This document shows positions 43,677 through 51,059 of a stretch of 64,000 nt of DNA, piece by piece. This DNA is from JAEUMG01 sp963805405 (GTDB taxonomy: Bacteria > Pseudomonadota > Alphaproteobacteria > Rhizobiales > Aestuariivirgaceae). The notes beneath the pieces are model-generated. The model saw only the letters and a list, made by a program, of their open reading frames with translations, did not search any database and was not told the origin of the DNA. The stretch spans positions 1,178,001 through 1,242,000 of the forward strand of contig CAWDUC010000020.1 of NCBI GenBank assembly GCA_963805405.1, given 5' to 3'. The translations under genes and the position numbers were made by a program. Numbering within the stretch: position 1 is the first letter of the stretch; each line of letters begins with the position of its first letter.

Positions 43677-45281
43677 CTATTGACCGCCAGCGCCGTCGCT
43701 GATCATTTTCTCGATCTTGCTGAGATTGAAGGAGCCGGGCGATTGGCTCGGCGGGAATTCCTTCATGGTCAGCAGGAACTGCGTTGCAAGCGCCTGGATC
43801 GGAACCAGGACGAACGCTCGATCAAGAAACCAGTCATTATAGGTGTTGGAATTGTGCTGGGCTTTTTCGAACGGATCGCGCCGCAGATTGAACAAGAGCG
43901 GCACCCGCAGTTCAGTGAATGGCTCGCGCCAGACACCAAAAGCCTCGCCACGGTTTTCCAGGAAGACGACCTTCCAGTCGTCATAGCGGGCCGCAACGAC
44001 CTGGCCGTCATCATTGACGTACCAGAATTCATGGCGCGGTGAATCCTTCACCTTGCCTTCGAGATAATCGAGCTGATTATATCCGTCGATATAATTGTGA
44101 TACTTCCGCCCGTTAAGCTCGACACCAGCCTTCAGTTTCTCCTTGATGTCGGGGGCGCCGGCAATCGTGGCAAATGTCGGCAGCCAGTCTTCATGCGAGA
44201 CAATGCCGTTCAGCGTCACGCCCGCCGGGAAGTGCCCCGGCCAACGCACAAAGGTCGGTACGCGATAAGCGCCTTCCCAGTTCGAGTTCTTCTCGCTGCG
44301 AAACGGCGTCGTGCCGGCGTCCGGCCAGGTATTGTAGTGCGGGCCGTTGTCGGTCGAATACATCACAAGGGTATCATTGGCGACGCCCAGCTTGTCGATC
44401 AGCGCCAGGAGTTCGCCGACATTCATGTCGTGCTCGACCATGCCGTCGTGATACTCATCACCGCTTGGTCCGGAAATACCCGTATGCTCGGCCCTTACAT
44501 GAGTACGGAAATGCATCCGTGTGCCGTTCCACCAGACGAAGAAGGGCTTGCCCTCCTTGACGGCGTCGGTGATGAAGCGCTCTGCAGCGGCGACCGTCTC
44601 GTCATCGATCGTCTCCATGCGCTTCTTGGTCAAAGGACCGTCATTCTCGATTTTCTGGGTGCCATCGGCGTTTGCCCATGAATGGATGACGCCGCGCGGG
44701 CCGAACTGATCGACAAACTTCTTGCCGTTGGCCAGCACCATGTCCTTGGGATAGTCGCGGTTCTCAGGCTCCTCTTCGGCATTCAGATGATAAAGACTGC
44801 CGAAGAACTCATCGAAGCCGTGCATCGTCGGCAAGTGCTCATCGCGGTCGCCCTGATGGTTCTTGCCGAACTGCCCGGTGACATAGCCTTGCGACTTGAG
44901 CACGGTCGCCATGGTCACATCGGTCTTTTGCCAGCCCTGCTCGGCGCCTGGCAGGCCGACCTTGGTCATACCGCTGCGAACCGGCACGTTGCCGCCGATA
45001 AAGGCGGCGCGACCAGCCGTGCAGCTCTGCTGCGCATAATAATCGGTGAAGGAAACCCCGCCATCGGCGATCTTGTCGATGTTTGGTGTCATGTAGCCCA
45101 TCATGCCCTTGTTATTGTGGCTGATGTTCCAGGTGCCGATATCGTCGCCCCAGATGACGAGGATATTCGGCTTTTTATCCTGCGCTTGCGCGCCCAGAGC
45201 GGCGATCAGCGGCAATGCCAGCGCGCATGCCGCCAAAGCGAACAGCCGCACCGGTCGATTCAACAAGAGTCTAAATTTCAT
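43677..45281 (-). CDS. exported arylsulfatase
   Basis: A 534-residue type I sulfatase with a signal peptide (about 1-34, ending GAQAQ). The metal pair is Asp46-Asp47 in VIWGDDIG. The sulfatase signature is CTAGR at 87-91, whose Cys87 must be oxidised to formylglycine. FGKNHQGD and STDNGPHYNTWPD supply further ligands. It hydrolyses sulfate esters in the periplasm; the substrate is unknown. GGGAGG precedes the ATG at 45281. No formylglycine-generating enzyme gene is adjacent, so maturation must come from elsewhere. It is divergent from the Crp-like gene. Confidence 0.92.
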   Translation of the reverse strand: MKFRLLLNRPVRLFALAACALALPLIAALGAQAQDKKPNILVIWGDDIGTWNISHNNKGMMGYMTPNIDKIADGGVSFTDYYAQQSCTAGRAAFIGGNVPVRSGMTKVGLPGAEQGWQKTDVTMATVLKSQGYVTGQFGKNHQGDRDEHLPTMHGFDEFFGSLYHLNAEEEPENRDYPKDMVLANGKKFVDQFGPRGVIHSWANADGTQKIENDGPLTKKRMETIDDETVAAAERFITDAVKEGKPFFVWWNGTRMHFRTHVRAEHTGISGPSGDEYHDGMVEHDMNVGELLALIDKLGVANDTLVMYSTDNGPHYNTWPDAGTTPFRSEKNSNWEGAYRVPTFVRWPGHFPAGVTLNGIVSHEDWLPTFATIAGAPDIKEKLKAGVELNGRKYHNYIDGYNQLDYLEGKVKDSPRHEFWYVNDDGQVVAARYDDWKVVFLENRGEAFGVWREPFTELRVPLLFNLRRDPFEKAQHNSNTYNDWFLDRAFVLVPIQALATQFLLTMKEFPPSQSPGSFNLSKIEKMISDGAGGQ

Positions 45282-45508
45282 CAACCTACCTCCCATTATT
45301 CGCCTTTATGCGTAGTCAGGTTAGGACGGCCGACGGGGTGCCTCGCCTAACAGCAACCCGGTACGCCTGCTTTGCAGGCATCGATTTCGCCGGTGACCAG
45401 CACGACGAGATGCTAGGGTATCAATCGCCGTCGCATTCGATCATTTGATAATATTGGCGAGAGATTGTATCTTTCGGCCGCATTATTTTTTCAGTGGAGT
45501 GAGGGCCG

Positions 45509-46204
45509 ATGGGAAGCGCTATGATGAGCCTCGAGTCGGCGCTGACGATCCTGTCGAAGCGCGGGTGGTTCGCCGACAGGCCGGAAACGTTGAAGGCGAT
45601 GTTGGCCAGAATCGCCAGGGTACGGCGGTTTTCGCGCGGCGAATCCCTCTATCTCTATGGCGACGTCGCCAATGGTATTTTCGGATTGGTGGATGGCGAA
45701 CTTGATATTAACATTCCGCGCGCGGATGGGGTCGACCTTACGGTGCATCGCGCGGATGCGGGTTTCTGGATCGGCGATCTTGCCTTTTTTGCCGGGCATA
45801 CTCGGCTTGTCTCTGTAATTGCCGCAGCAAACTCAATTGTAATCCACCTGTCTCAGGCCGATTTGCGCCAGATCGTCGAAAATGATCCTCAGCTTTATCC
45901 CGAGTTCTATGCGCTGACTTATGAGAACATGAGCGTGGCGCTGAGGCTCCTTGCCAATCTCGCAACCTCGCCGGCTGAGACAAGAGTAGCCGTGCGGCTC
46001 CTCATGTATGATGTCTCTCCTGAATACGCTGGATTGAAAATATCTCAGAGCAAGCTTGCGGAGCTGGTCGGTCTGTCAGCGCCGACATTGCAGCGTGTAC
46101 TCAGGCGGATGCAGGATGATAAGCTCATCAAGCTCGGTTATGGCCAAATCGAAATCCTCGACCGAGGTGGATTGAATTCGCTCTGCGACGGCGCGGCACG
46201 CTGA
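45509..46204 (+). CDS. Crp/Fnr family transcriptional regulator
   Basis: A 231-residue regulator. The cyclic-nucleotide-binding-type beta-roll (FSRGESLYLYGDVANGIFGLVDGELDINI) covers about 20-125 and the helix-turn-helix (ISQSKLAELVGLSAPTLQRVLRRMQDDKLI) about 178-207. It has no Fnr-type Cys cluster and lacks the canonical cAMP-binding RxS arrangement, so the effector is unknown. It is divergent from the arylsulfatase gene, which it may control, and lies 87 bp ahead of the sigma-factor gene. Confidence 0.87.
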   Translation: MGSAMMSLESALTILSKRGWFADRPETLKAMLARIARVRRFSRGESLYLYGDVANGIFGLVDGELDINIPRADGVDLTVHRADAGFWIGDLAFFAGHTRLVSVIAAANSIVIHLSQADLRQIVENDPQLYPEFYALTYENMSVALRLLANLATSPAETRVAVRLLMYDVSPEYAGLKISQSKLAELVGLSAPTLQRVLRRMQDDKLIKLGYGQIEILDRGGLNSLCDGAAR

Positions 46205-46291
46205 TCCACGGCTGGGATCCAAAGCATTAGATTTAAACCGGCAATGTGGACTAGGGTGGCACTCCCTGCCCAATGTATGGAGCTGTAAGGG

Positions 46292-46870
46292 ATGAAGTCC
46301 TTTGACGTCGGAGAGCGCCAGCGGCCAACCGCCGGCGATGACGTCAGCCGGCTGATCCAGCGCACCGCGCTGAAGGACCGCGCCGCCTTCGACCAGCTCT
46401 ATGCCCGCACGGCTGCGAAACTCTACGGCGTCTGCCTGCGTATCTTGAACGACAGGAGCGAGGCTGAAGACGCGCTCCAGGACGTGTTCATCAAGATCTG
46501 GAGGAAAGCCGACAGCTACGCTGTTTCCGAATTGAGCCCGATCACCTGGCTTGTGGCGGTCGCCCGGCACCAAGCCATCGACCGTCTGCGCAAGCGGAAG
46601 CCCCGCACGGCGGAACTCGATGATGCCATCGATGTCCCCGACGAGCGGCAGCCCGACGCCGAGAGCCAAGCGATCTCGACGGGCCAGAAGCAGAAGCTCG
46701 ACGGCTGCCTCGGCGAGTTGGAGGCGGATCGCGCCCAAGCGGTGCGCGGCGCCTATCTCGACGGTCTGAGCTACGCCGATCTGGCGCAGCGCTATTCTGT
46801 ACCCTTAAACACCATGAGAACCTGGTTGCGCCGCAGTCTCATGAAACTGAAGGATTGCCTGGGACGATGA
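46292..46870 (+). CDS. ECF RNA polymerase sigma factor, SigK-like
   Basis: A 192-residue ECF sigma factor. Region 2 (DRAAFDQLYARTAAKLYGVCLRILNDRSEAEDALQDVFIKIWRKA; ITWLVAVARHQAIDRLRKRK) and region 4 (AVRGAYLDGLSYADLAQRYSVPLNTMRTWLRRSLMKLKDCL) are intact. It is coupled by ATGA overlap to an RskA-type anti-sigma gene and followed by a fasciclin gene, as for mycobacterial SigK. A damaged partial copy of its 5' end lies at 43448. Confidence 0.9.
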   Translation: MKSFDVGERQRPTAGDDVSRLIQRTALKDRAAFDQLYARTAAKLYGVCLRILNDRSEAEDALQDVFIKIWRKADSYAVSELSPITWLVAVARHQAIDRLRKRKPRTAELDDAIDVPDERQPDAESQAISTGQKQKLDGCLGELEADRAQAVRGAYLDGLSYADLAQRYSVPLNTMRTWLRRSLMKLKDCLGR

Positions 46871-47565
46871 CGGCCCCCGACGAATTGACAGGTGATGACG
46901 CGCTGGCCGCGGAATATGTCCTGGGCGTTCTGCCGGAGGATGAACGGCAAGCCGTGGCCGATCGCATTGCGAAGGATCGGATCTTCGCGCGGCTTGTCGA
47001 TGACTGGGAAGCTCAGCTGGGGCCGTTGGGCGAGCGCTACCAGGACGCAACCCCGCCAGCTGCCGCCAAAGCAGCGCTCGATCGCCGTCTGTTCGGGGTG
47101 GATGCAGCGCCTCGACTTAACGGATTCTGGCAGAACCTCACGGTCTGGCGGACAATCGCCGCAGCGCTCGCCGCCTTGCTCCTTCTCATTGCCATTCCCG
47201 TGCTGCGCTCGACCTTCATTACGCAAGCACCGCAGCTCGTCGCGCTACTCTCGGCCGAGGGCAGCCCTGTCAGCTATGTCGCTGTCTACGAGCCAAGCAC
47301 CGGTTCCGTGGCCTTGTCGCGCGTCGGCGCTGCCCAGCCGGGCGATCATGATTTCGAGCTCTGGGTGATCAACAAGGACAAGGCGCCGGTTTCGATGGGT
47401 GTCATCCCGCCCGGCGAGACCACGAAGGTTGCGCTGAGCGATGTCCTGCGCGACCAAGTCCGCGCCGGTGCGAACCTTGCGATCAGCAGCGAGCCCAAGG
47501 GCGGCTCGCCGACCGGGCAGCCGACCGGACCGGTGGTCGCGGTGGGCGAACTCAGAAATATCTGA
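46867..47565 (+). CDS. RskA-type transmembrane anti-sigma factor
   Basis: A 232-residue protein. The N-terminal anti-sigma part (LTGDDALAAEYVLGVLPEDERQAVADRI) sits in the cytosol, one transmembrane helix lies at about 95-112, and the periplasmic RskA domain (VAVYEPSTGSVALSRVG; DHDFELWVI; VSMGVIPPGETTKVALSD) follows. It would hold the sigma factor at the membrane until cut by regulated proteolysis. The ATG at 46867 overlaps the sigma stop. The C-terminal GGSPTGQPTGPVVAVGEL is typical of this family. Confidence 0.9.
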   Translation: MTAPDELTGDDALAAEYVLGVLPEDERQAVADRIAKDRIFARLVDDWEAQLGPLGERYQDATPPAAAKAALDRRLFGVDAAPRLNGFWQNLTVWRTIAAALAALLLLIAIPVLRSTFITQAPQLVALLSAEGSPVSYVAVYEPSTGSVALSRVGAAQPGDHDFELWVINKDKAPVSMGVIPPGETTKVALSDVLRDQVRAGANLAISSEPKGGSPTGQPTGPVVAVGELRNI

Positions 47566-47670
47566 ACAAAGAATCTCCCGGCGCCTGAAACTCTCACCTC
47601 CTTGCCCTCGTAGCTGCCTGCACCTGGTTCGAACGAGCCAAGGACCCATGCACCCGTAAGGAGACAGGAC

Positions 47671-48228
47671 ATGATGAAACGCACATTTACCGCCGCCCTG
47701 ACAGTTGCCGCGCTCGCGCTTGGCGCAGCAGGCGCTTACGCCGAAAATCCGATGGTCGGCGGCGCGGCGATGTATCCCGACAAGAACATCGTCGAGAACG
47801 CCGTAAATTCGAAGGATCACACGACGCTGGTCGCGGCGGTCAAGGCCGCCGGCCTTGTCGAGACCTTGCAGGGACCCGGCCCCTTCACCGTCTTCGCGCC
47901 GACCAATGAAGCCTTCGCCAAATTGCCGCCCGGTACGGTCGAAATGCTGGTCAAGCCCGAGAACAAGGACAAGCTCACGAAGATCCTCACTTGCCATGTG
48001 GTTGGCGCCAAGGCCTTCTCGAAGGACGTCATGAAGATGGTCGACGACGACGGCGGCATGCACACGGTGCCGACGCTCGGCGGCTGCACTCTCGTCGCCT
48101 CCTACAAGGATGGCAAGGTCATGATCAAGGACGAGAACGGGACCGTCGCGACCGTGACCATCGCCGATGTCGAACAGTCAAACGGCGTCATTCACGTCAT
48201 CGACGCGGTGCTGCTCCCGAAGATGTAA
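47671..48228 (+). CDS. secreted fasciclin domain protein
   Basis: A 185-residue exported protein: signal peptide at 1-24 (ending GAYA) and one fasciclin/FAS1 domain (KDHTTLVAAVKAAGLVETLQGPGPFTVFAPTNEAFAKLP; GVIHVIDAVLLP). Two cysteines, in LTCHVVG and GGCTLV, could form a disulfide. FAS1 proteins mediate adhesion. It is the probable target of the sigma/anti-sigma pair just upstream. A TGAAAC (47586-47591) with CGTA 17 bases later (47609-47612) is an ECF-like promoter candidate. AAGGAG precedes the ATG. Confidence 0.92.
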   Translation: MMKRTFTAALTVAALALGAAGAYAENPMVGGAAMYPDKNIVENAVNSKDHTTLVAAVKAAGLVETLQGPGPFTVFAPTNEAFAKLPPGTVEMLVKPENKDKLTKILTCHVVGAKAFSKDVMKMVDDDGGMHTVPTLGGCTLVASYKDGKVMIKDENGTVATVTIADVEQSNGVIHVIDAVLLPKM

Positions 48229-48243
48229 GCACCCGGCATCAAG

Positions 48244-48275
48244 TCACCCTGGTGTGAAAGCATCAGGGTGATTTC
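48244..48275 (+). terminator. terminator after the fasciclin gene
   Basis: A perfect 8-bp stem (TCACCCTG at 48244-48251 with CAGGGTGA at 48264-48271) followed by TTTC, 16 bases past the stop codon. Confidence 0.7.
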
Positions 48276-48291
48276 GCTTCCACAAAGTAAC

Positions 48292-48327
48292 AGAAGCCCC
48301 GGGCTCTGAGAGAGACACGGGGCTTCT
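48292..48327 (-). terminator. inverted repeat, possible terminator of the small peptide gene
   Basis: A perfect 9-bp stem (AGAAGCCCC with GGGGCTTCT, loop of 18), followed on the minus strand by GTTACTTTG. It lies 32 bases past the stop of the 25-codon frame at 48360-48437. Confidence 0.45.
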
Positions 48328-48359
48328 GGAGCCTGCCAGCAACGTCAATCGCGGGCGAC

Positions 48360-48437
48360 TCAACTCAGCACGATCGCCCGTTCATAGGTGACGGCTTCAA
48401 TCGAATAGCCGAAAATAGCGTCTTGAAGATTAGACAA
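48360..48437 (-). CDS. candidate 25-residue peptide
   Basis: On the minus strand, TTG at 48437 stands five bases after a strong GGGGAG and opens a 25-codon frame, SNLQDAIFGYSIEAV then TYERAIVLS, ending in TGA. It is rich in aliphatic and aromatic residues. A hairpin lies just downstream. I do not recognise it; it could be a leader or a free small protein. Confidence 0.35.
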   Translation of the reverse strand: MSNLQDAIFGYSIEAVTYERAIVLS

Positions 48438-48689
48438 CGGCGCTCCCCTTCCTGAAACATCGAGCGGGAGTGCGACGTTTGCCTCTCAGTCGCCGGTGCT
48501 CAATCTCAGCAAGAACCAGCGATCAAACGACCATGGGCCGTTTCGACAATGTTGGCAACATAGAAGCGGCGGCTGCTCCGAGCGCCTGCCTGGAATTGTT
48601 CGCAATCGAATCCGCGGTAAGGACAGAGACAGCCGCAACATCGAATAAGCTTGATTGTAGGGGTCCAGAGGCGCACGGTGGCTGATGCA
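48438..48689. other. 252-bp intergenic region
   Basis: Together with 48229-48359 this is a 460-bp stretch without a standard gene. Nothing beyond the features listed separately was seen; it may carry promoters for the small peptide and for the gene at 48690. Confidence 0.35.
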
Positions 48690-48998
48690 ATGCGGCCCAG
48701 TCAGTTGAGCAAAGTTAAATCGTTCTTGCGGTATACTTCGCTTGGCCTGTTGCAGTGGCGTGCCCTGCGAGCGTTTAAGGATACAAGCGATGAGTTCGAA
48801 CCGCTCGCCAAGCGGGTGAGAATAGAACCGCTCGTGTTGGATCAACTTTTGAGTTCGGGCTTGGCAGAGGCAGGTCCGACTTCGCATCGCTTCGATTCGA
48901 ATTACGGACCAACAGGATATCGTCTCTCGGCGTTAGGCCGGCAAGTGCTTGATCGTGGCCCGTGGGCGAAAAGGCCAGAAAATCTGGACGCCAAATGA
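48690..48998 (+). CDS. small hypothetical protein, winged-helix-like
   Basis: A 102-residue protein beginning MRPSQLSKVKSFLRYTS. The length of helix-forming segments and the end YRLSALGRQVLDRGPW resemble the last strands of a winged-helix domain, as in MarR or PadR proteins, but no family match is certain. The next gene starts within its stop codon (ATGA), which supports it being real. It has a basic character. Confidence 0.5.
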   Translation: MRPSQLSKVKSFLRYTSLGLLQWRALRAFKDTSDEFEPLAKRVRIEPLVLDQLLSSGLAEAGPTSHRFDSNYGPTGYRLSALGRQVLDRGPWAKRPENLDAK

Positions 48999-49213
48999 GC
49001 ATGATCGGCAATCACGACTTCGAGCAAGATGACTACTCGGTAGTGGTCAAGAGCCATGCCCGGGTTGTCGGAAAATGGCGCTGGGAGATCTATCGCGCCG
49101 GCAGGAAGACCCCAATTTGCCGATCGGAATATGATTTTGCAACGATTGGTGGTGCCAATCGAAAAGGCAAAGATGCGCTCGGCAGCCTGCTTCGACAGCT
49201 TGGTATTGGCTGA
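48995..49213 (+). CDS. small hypothetical protein
   Basis: A 72-residue protein (MSMIGNHDFEQDDYSVVVKS start). The core VGKWRWEIYRAGRKTPICRSEYDFATIGGANRKGKDAL looks like a small beta-rich domain repeatedly seen as a stand-alone protein in rhizobial genomes; function is unknown. It is coupled by ATGA overlap to the gene at 48690. Confidence 0.6.
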   Translation: MSMIGNHDFEQDDYSVVVKSHARVVGKWRWEIYRAGRKTPICRSEYDFATIGGANRKGKDALGSLLRQLGIG

Positions 49214-49230
49214 TCAGGCGTAGGGGAAGT

Positions 49231-49252
49231 GCGCTGCACCTTTATGCAGCGC
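49231..49252. terminator. bidirectional terminator hairpin
   Basis: A perfect 8-bp stem (GCGCTGCA with TGCAGCGC, loop of 6) in the 46-bp gap between convergent genes, just past rpsU. The T-run is weak on both sides. Confidence 0.6.
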
Positions 49253-49259
49253 GCCTATC

Positions 49260-49523
49260 TCAGGTTGGACGCGGCGGCCGGCCGCGCGTTTCATCCTTGG
49301 GCTTCGGCTTGGGCATGGGGATCAGGCCTTCACGCTGGGCTTTCTTGCGCGCCAGCTTGCGCGCCCGGCGAATCGCTTCGGCCTTTTCACGCACGCGCTT
49401 CTCGGAGGGCTTTTCATAGGCCTTGCGCAACCTGATTTCGCGGAAGATGCCTTCTCGCTGCATCTTCTTCTTCAGTACACGGAGTGCCTGATCGACGTTG
49501 TTATCCCTGACGATGACTTGCAT
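49260..49523 (-). CDS. rpsU: 30S ribosomal protein S21
   Basis: An 87-residue S21 (MQVIVRDNNVDQALRVLKKKMQREGIFREIRLRKAYEKPSEKRVRE in outline). S21 helps base-pair mRNA with the 16S 3' end. The tail after residue 55 is long and very basic, ending in Pro, Lys and Arg, as in alphaproteobacterial S21. It lies downstream of a small conserved gene and cspA on the same strand. Confidence 0.96.
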   Translation of the reverse strand: MQVIVRDNNVDQALRVLKKKMQREGIFREIRLRKAYEKPSEKRVREKAEAIRRARKLARKKAQREGLIPMPKPKPKDETRGRPPRPT

Positions 49524-49569
49524 TTGTAACCTTTCCTGTCCTGGCTCGACGATGTGAAAATCGGAGGCG

Positions 49570-49803
49570 TTACCGGACGGGATCGGTCCTCACGGTCTTT
49601 CTGGAACGTTTGGGTGCGGGCTCAGCCTGAGCCGGCGCCTCAGCTTCCTGTGCAAGGCGCAGTGCCCGCAATTTGGCCGTCTTCGCGTCGCGCGCGGCCT
49701 TCTCCTGATCAACGATGCCGCGCACCGTTGTCGTCAGCTGGTCGTGGCGATGCTCGCGCTGCTGGCGCGAGTTCATGGAAATGTTCTTGGTTTTCTCGGC
49801 CAC
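49570..49803 (-). CDS. small charged hypothetical protein
   Basis: A 77-residue protein, KTKNISMNSRQQREHRHDQLTTTV at the start, then an Ala/Lys/Glu-rich helical middle and a Pro/Arg-rich end. Low-complexity and highly charged. Its position between cspA and rpsU suggests a link with translation or cold response. No function known to me. ATAAGGAGA precedes the ATG. Confidence 0.6.
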   Translation of the reverse strand: MAEKTKNISMNSRQQREHRHDQLTTTVRGIVDQEKAARDAKTAKLRALRLAQEAEAPAQAEPAPKRSRKTVRTDPVR

Positions 49804-49952
49804 ATAATCTCCTTATCACGCATCCTGGGGAGCCGACGGAGTTCTATGTCGACGAAAAAATTGCCGCGCGCCCGGATGCGCCGGACGCGCGTTACACCCC
49901 TGCCAGTACATCCGTGGTCAGGGATCGTGTTCGTTAAAAAAAGTCGCGCGGC

Positions 49953-50162
49953 TTAGCCGACGCGGAGATTATCCGCCGAAGACTTGCCCGTCCGACGATC
50001 GGCGACGAGTTCGAAAGTCACCTTCTGACCTTCATTCAGGCCGCGCAATCCGGCGCGTTCGACGGCGCTGATGTGAACAAACACATCCTTGCTGCCATCA
50101 TCCGGCTGAATAAAACCATAGCCTTTTTGATCGTTGAACCACTTAACAGTACCTTGAGCCAT
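49953..50162 (-). CDS. cspA: cold shock protein, CspA family
   Basis: A 69-residue cold-shock domain: MAQGTVKWFNDQKGYGFIQ with RNP1 KGYGFIQ, then DVFVHISAV as RNP2. It is an RNA chaperone that melts secondary structure. The ATG at 50162 fits the family length; a frame reaching 50225 lies in the leader. GAAGG precedes the start. The leader continues through AT-rich DNA to about 50230, consistent with cold-inducible csp leaders, but I cannot show a thermosensor. Confidence 0.93.
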   Translation of the reverse strand: MAQGTVKWFNDQKGYGFIQPDDGSKDVFVHISAVERAGLRGLNEGQKVTFELVADRRTGKSSADNLRVG

Positions 50163-50359
50163 AAGCCCTTCTCCAAGTTTAGTTTTACGAATGACCGACA
50201 CCATTGTGCCAGCCGCCTTTATCAATCGAGATTTGGAAGAAGGTCGTCAGTCCGACGCGGAGCGCCAAGGGCCTAGTTCATTCCGGCCGAATACTCGATA
50301 GGATGGCTTACATAATGTCAACCCGGCAAAAGTGCAAGTCCAACCTTTATAAGCCCCTC

Positions 50360-50623
50360 TTACTCAGCCAAATCTTGCACGACGAAATCCACCGGGATTT
50401 GCCCTTTCGCGCGCGGTAGGGTCAGTTCCAGGGCGAGCGACTTCCCGGATGCACATTCGACTAGAACCGCCACGATGTCCTCCAGGGCGACATTCTCCCT
50501 AGGAAAACTATCCTGCACTCCTTGGGCAGCTTCGTAGACATTCAAGTAACGGCCATTGGCTTCGGCGTGGTGAATCACGTCGAAAACCGCGTCGCGAATG
50601 GTCTGGCTTACGTAATAGGTCAT
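50360..50623 (-). CDS. small hypothetical protein
   Basis: An 87-residue, acidic, probably cytosolic protein (MTYYVSQTIRDAVFDVIHHA start; NVALEDIVAVLVECA middle). No motif recognised. AAAGGA lies ten bases before the ATG. The codon usage fits its neighbours, so it is likely real. Confidence 0.55.
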   Translation of the reverse strand: MTYYVSQTIRDAVFDVIHHAEANGRYLNVYEAAQGVQDSFPRENVALEDIVAVLVECASGKSLALELTLPRAKGQIPVDFVVQDLAE

Positions 50624-50819
50624 GGCAGGGTCCTTTCTCTCACGCCAGATTTAGGCCCATCCGCGAGAAGCTCAATTCCGCAAAAGCTAAGTCGCCGCAA
50701 ACGAGGCAAACCGCGCAAGGCGCTTCAAAATAGTGATGACCACAAGGAGCGGAGCTTGAAACCTATGAGTAAGTGACGTATTTATCGCCCATTACTCACT
50801 TTACCCATGGGAGCCTCCG

Positions 50820-51035
50820 GTGGCGGAGCGGGAAATCAGGCTTCAAATCATGATATCGCCGGACGAACTCGACGCAGTCGAGACCTGGCGGTTCAAATCC
50901 AGGATGCCCAGCCGGGCATCGGCCATTCGAGAGCTGTTGCGCAGAGGCTTGGCGGCCGAAGGGTTTACGATTGCCGAGCCCGGGCAGCGATCTTCCGAAT
51001 TCGGAATCATGGACGGACCGAGCCGGGAGGATTGA
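50820..51035 (+). CDS. ribbon-helix-helix-like small protein
   Basis: A 71-residue protein. REIRLQIMISPDELDAVETWRF, then RMPSRASAIRELLRRGL matches the strand-helix-helix pattern of Arc/CopG-type DNA-binding proteins. GTG at 50820 is the probable start, with GGGAG upstream. It ends 24 bp before the convergent mntH stop. No toxin gene is adjacent, so it may be a solitary regulator. Confidence 0.65.
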   Translation: MAEREIRLQIMISPDELDAVETWRFKSRMPSRASAIRELLRRGLAAEGFTIAEPGQRSSEFGIMDGPSRED

Positions 51036-51059
51036 GGGCGGTTCGCCTGGCCGCCAACC

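Noticed and set aside
50820..51035. Ribbon-helix-helix gene as the antitoxin of a toxin-antitoxin pair
   Set aside because: No small toxin gene on the same strand; downstream is the convergent mntH.
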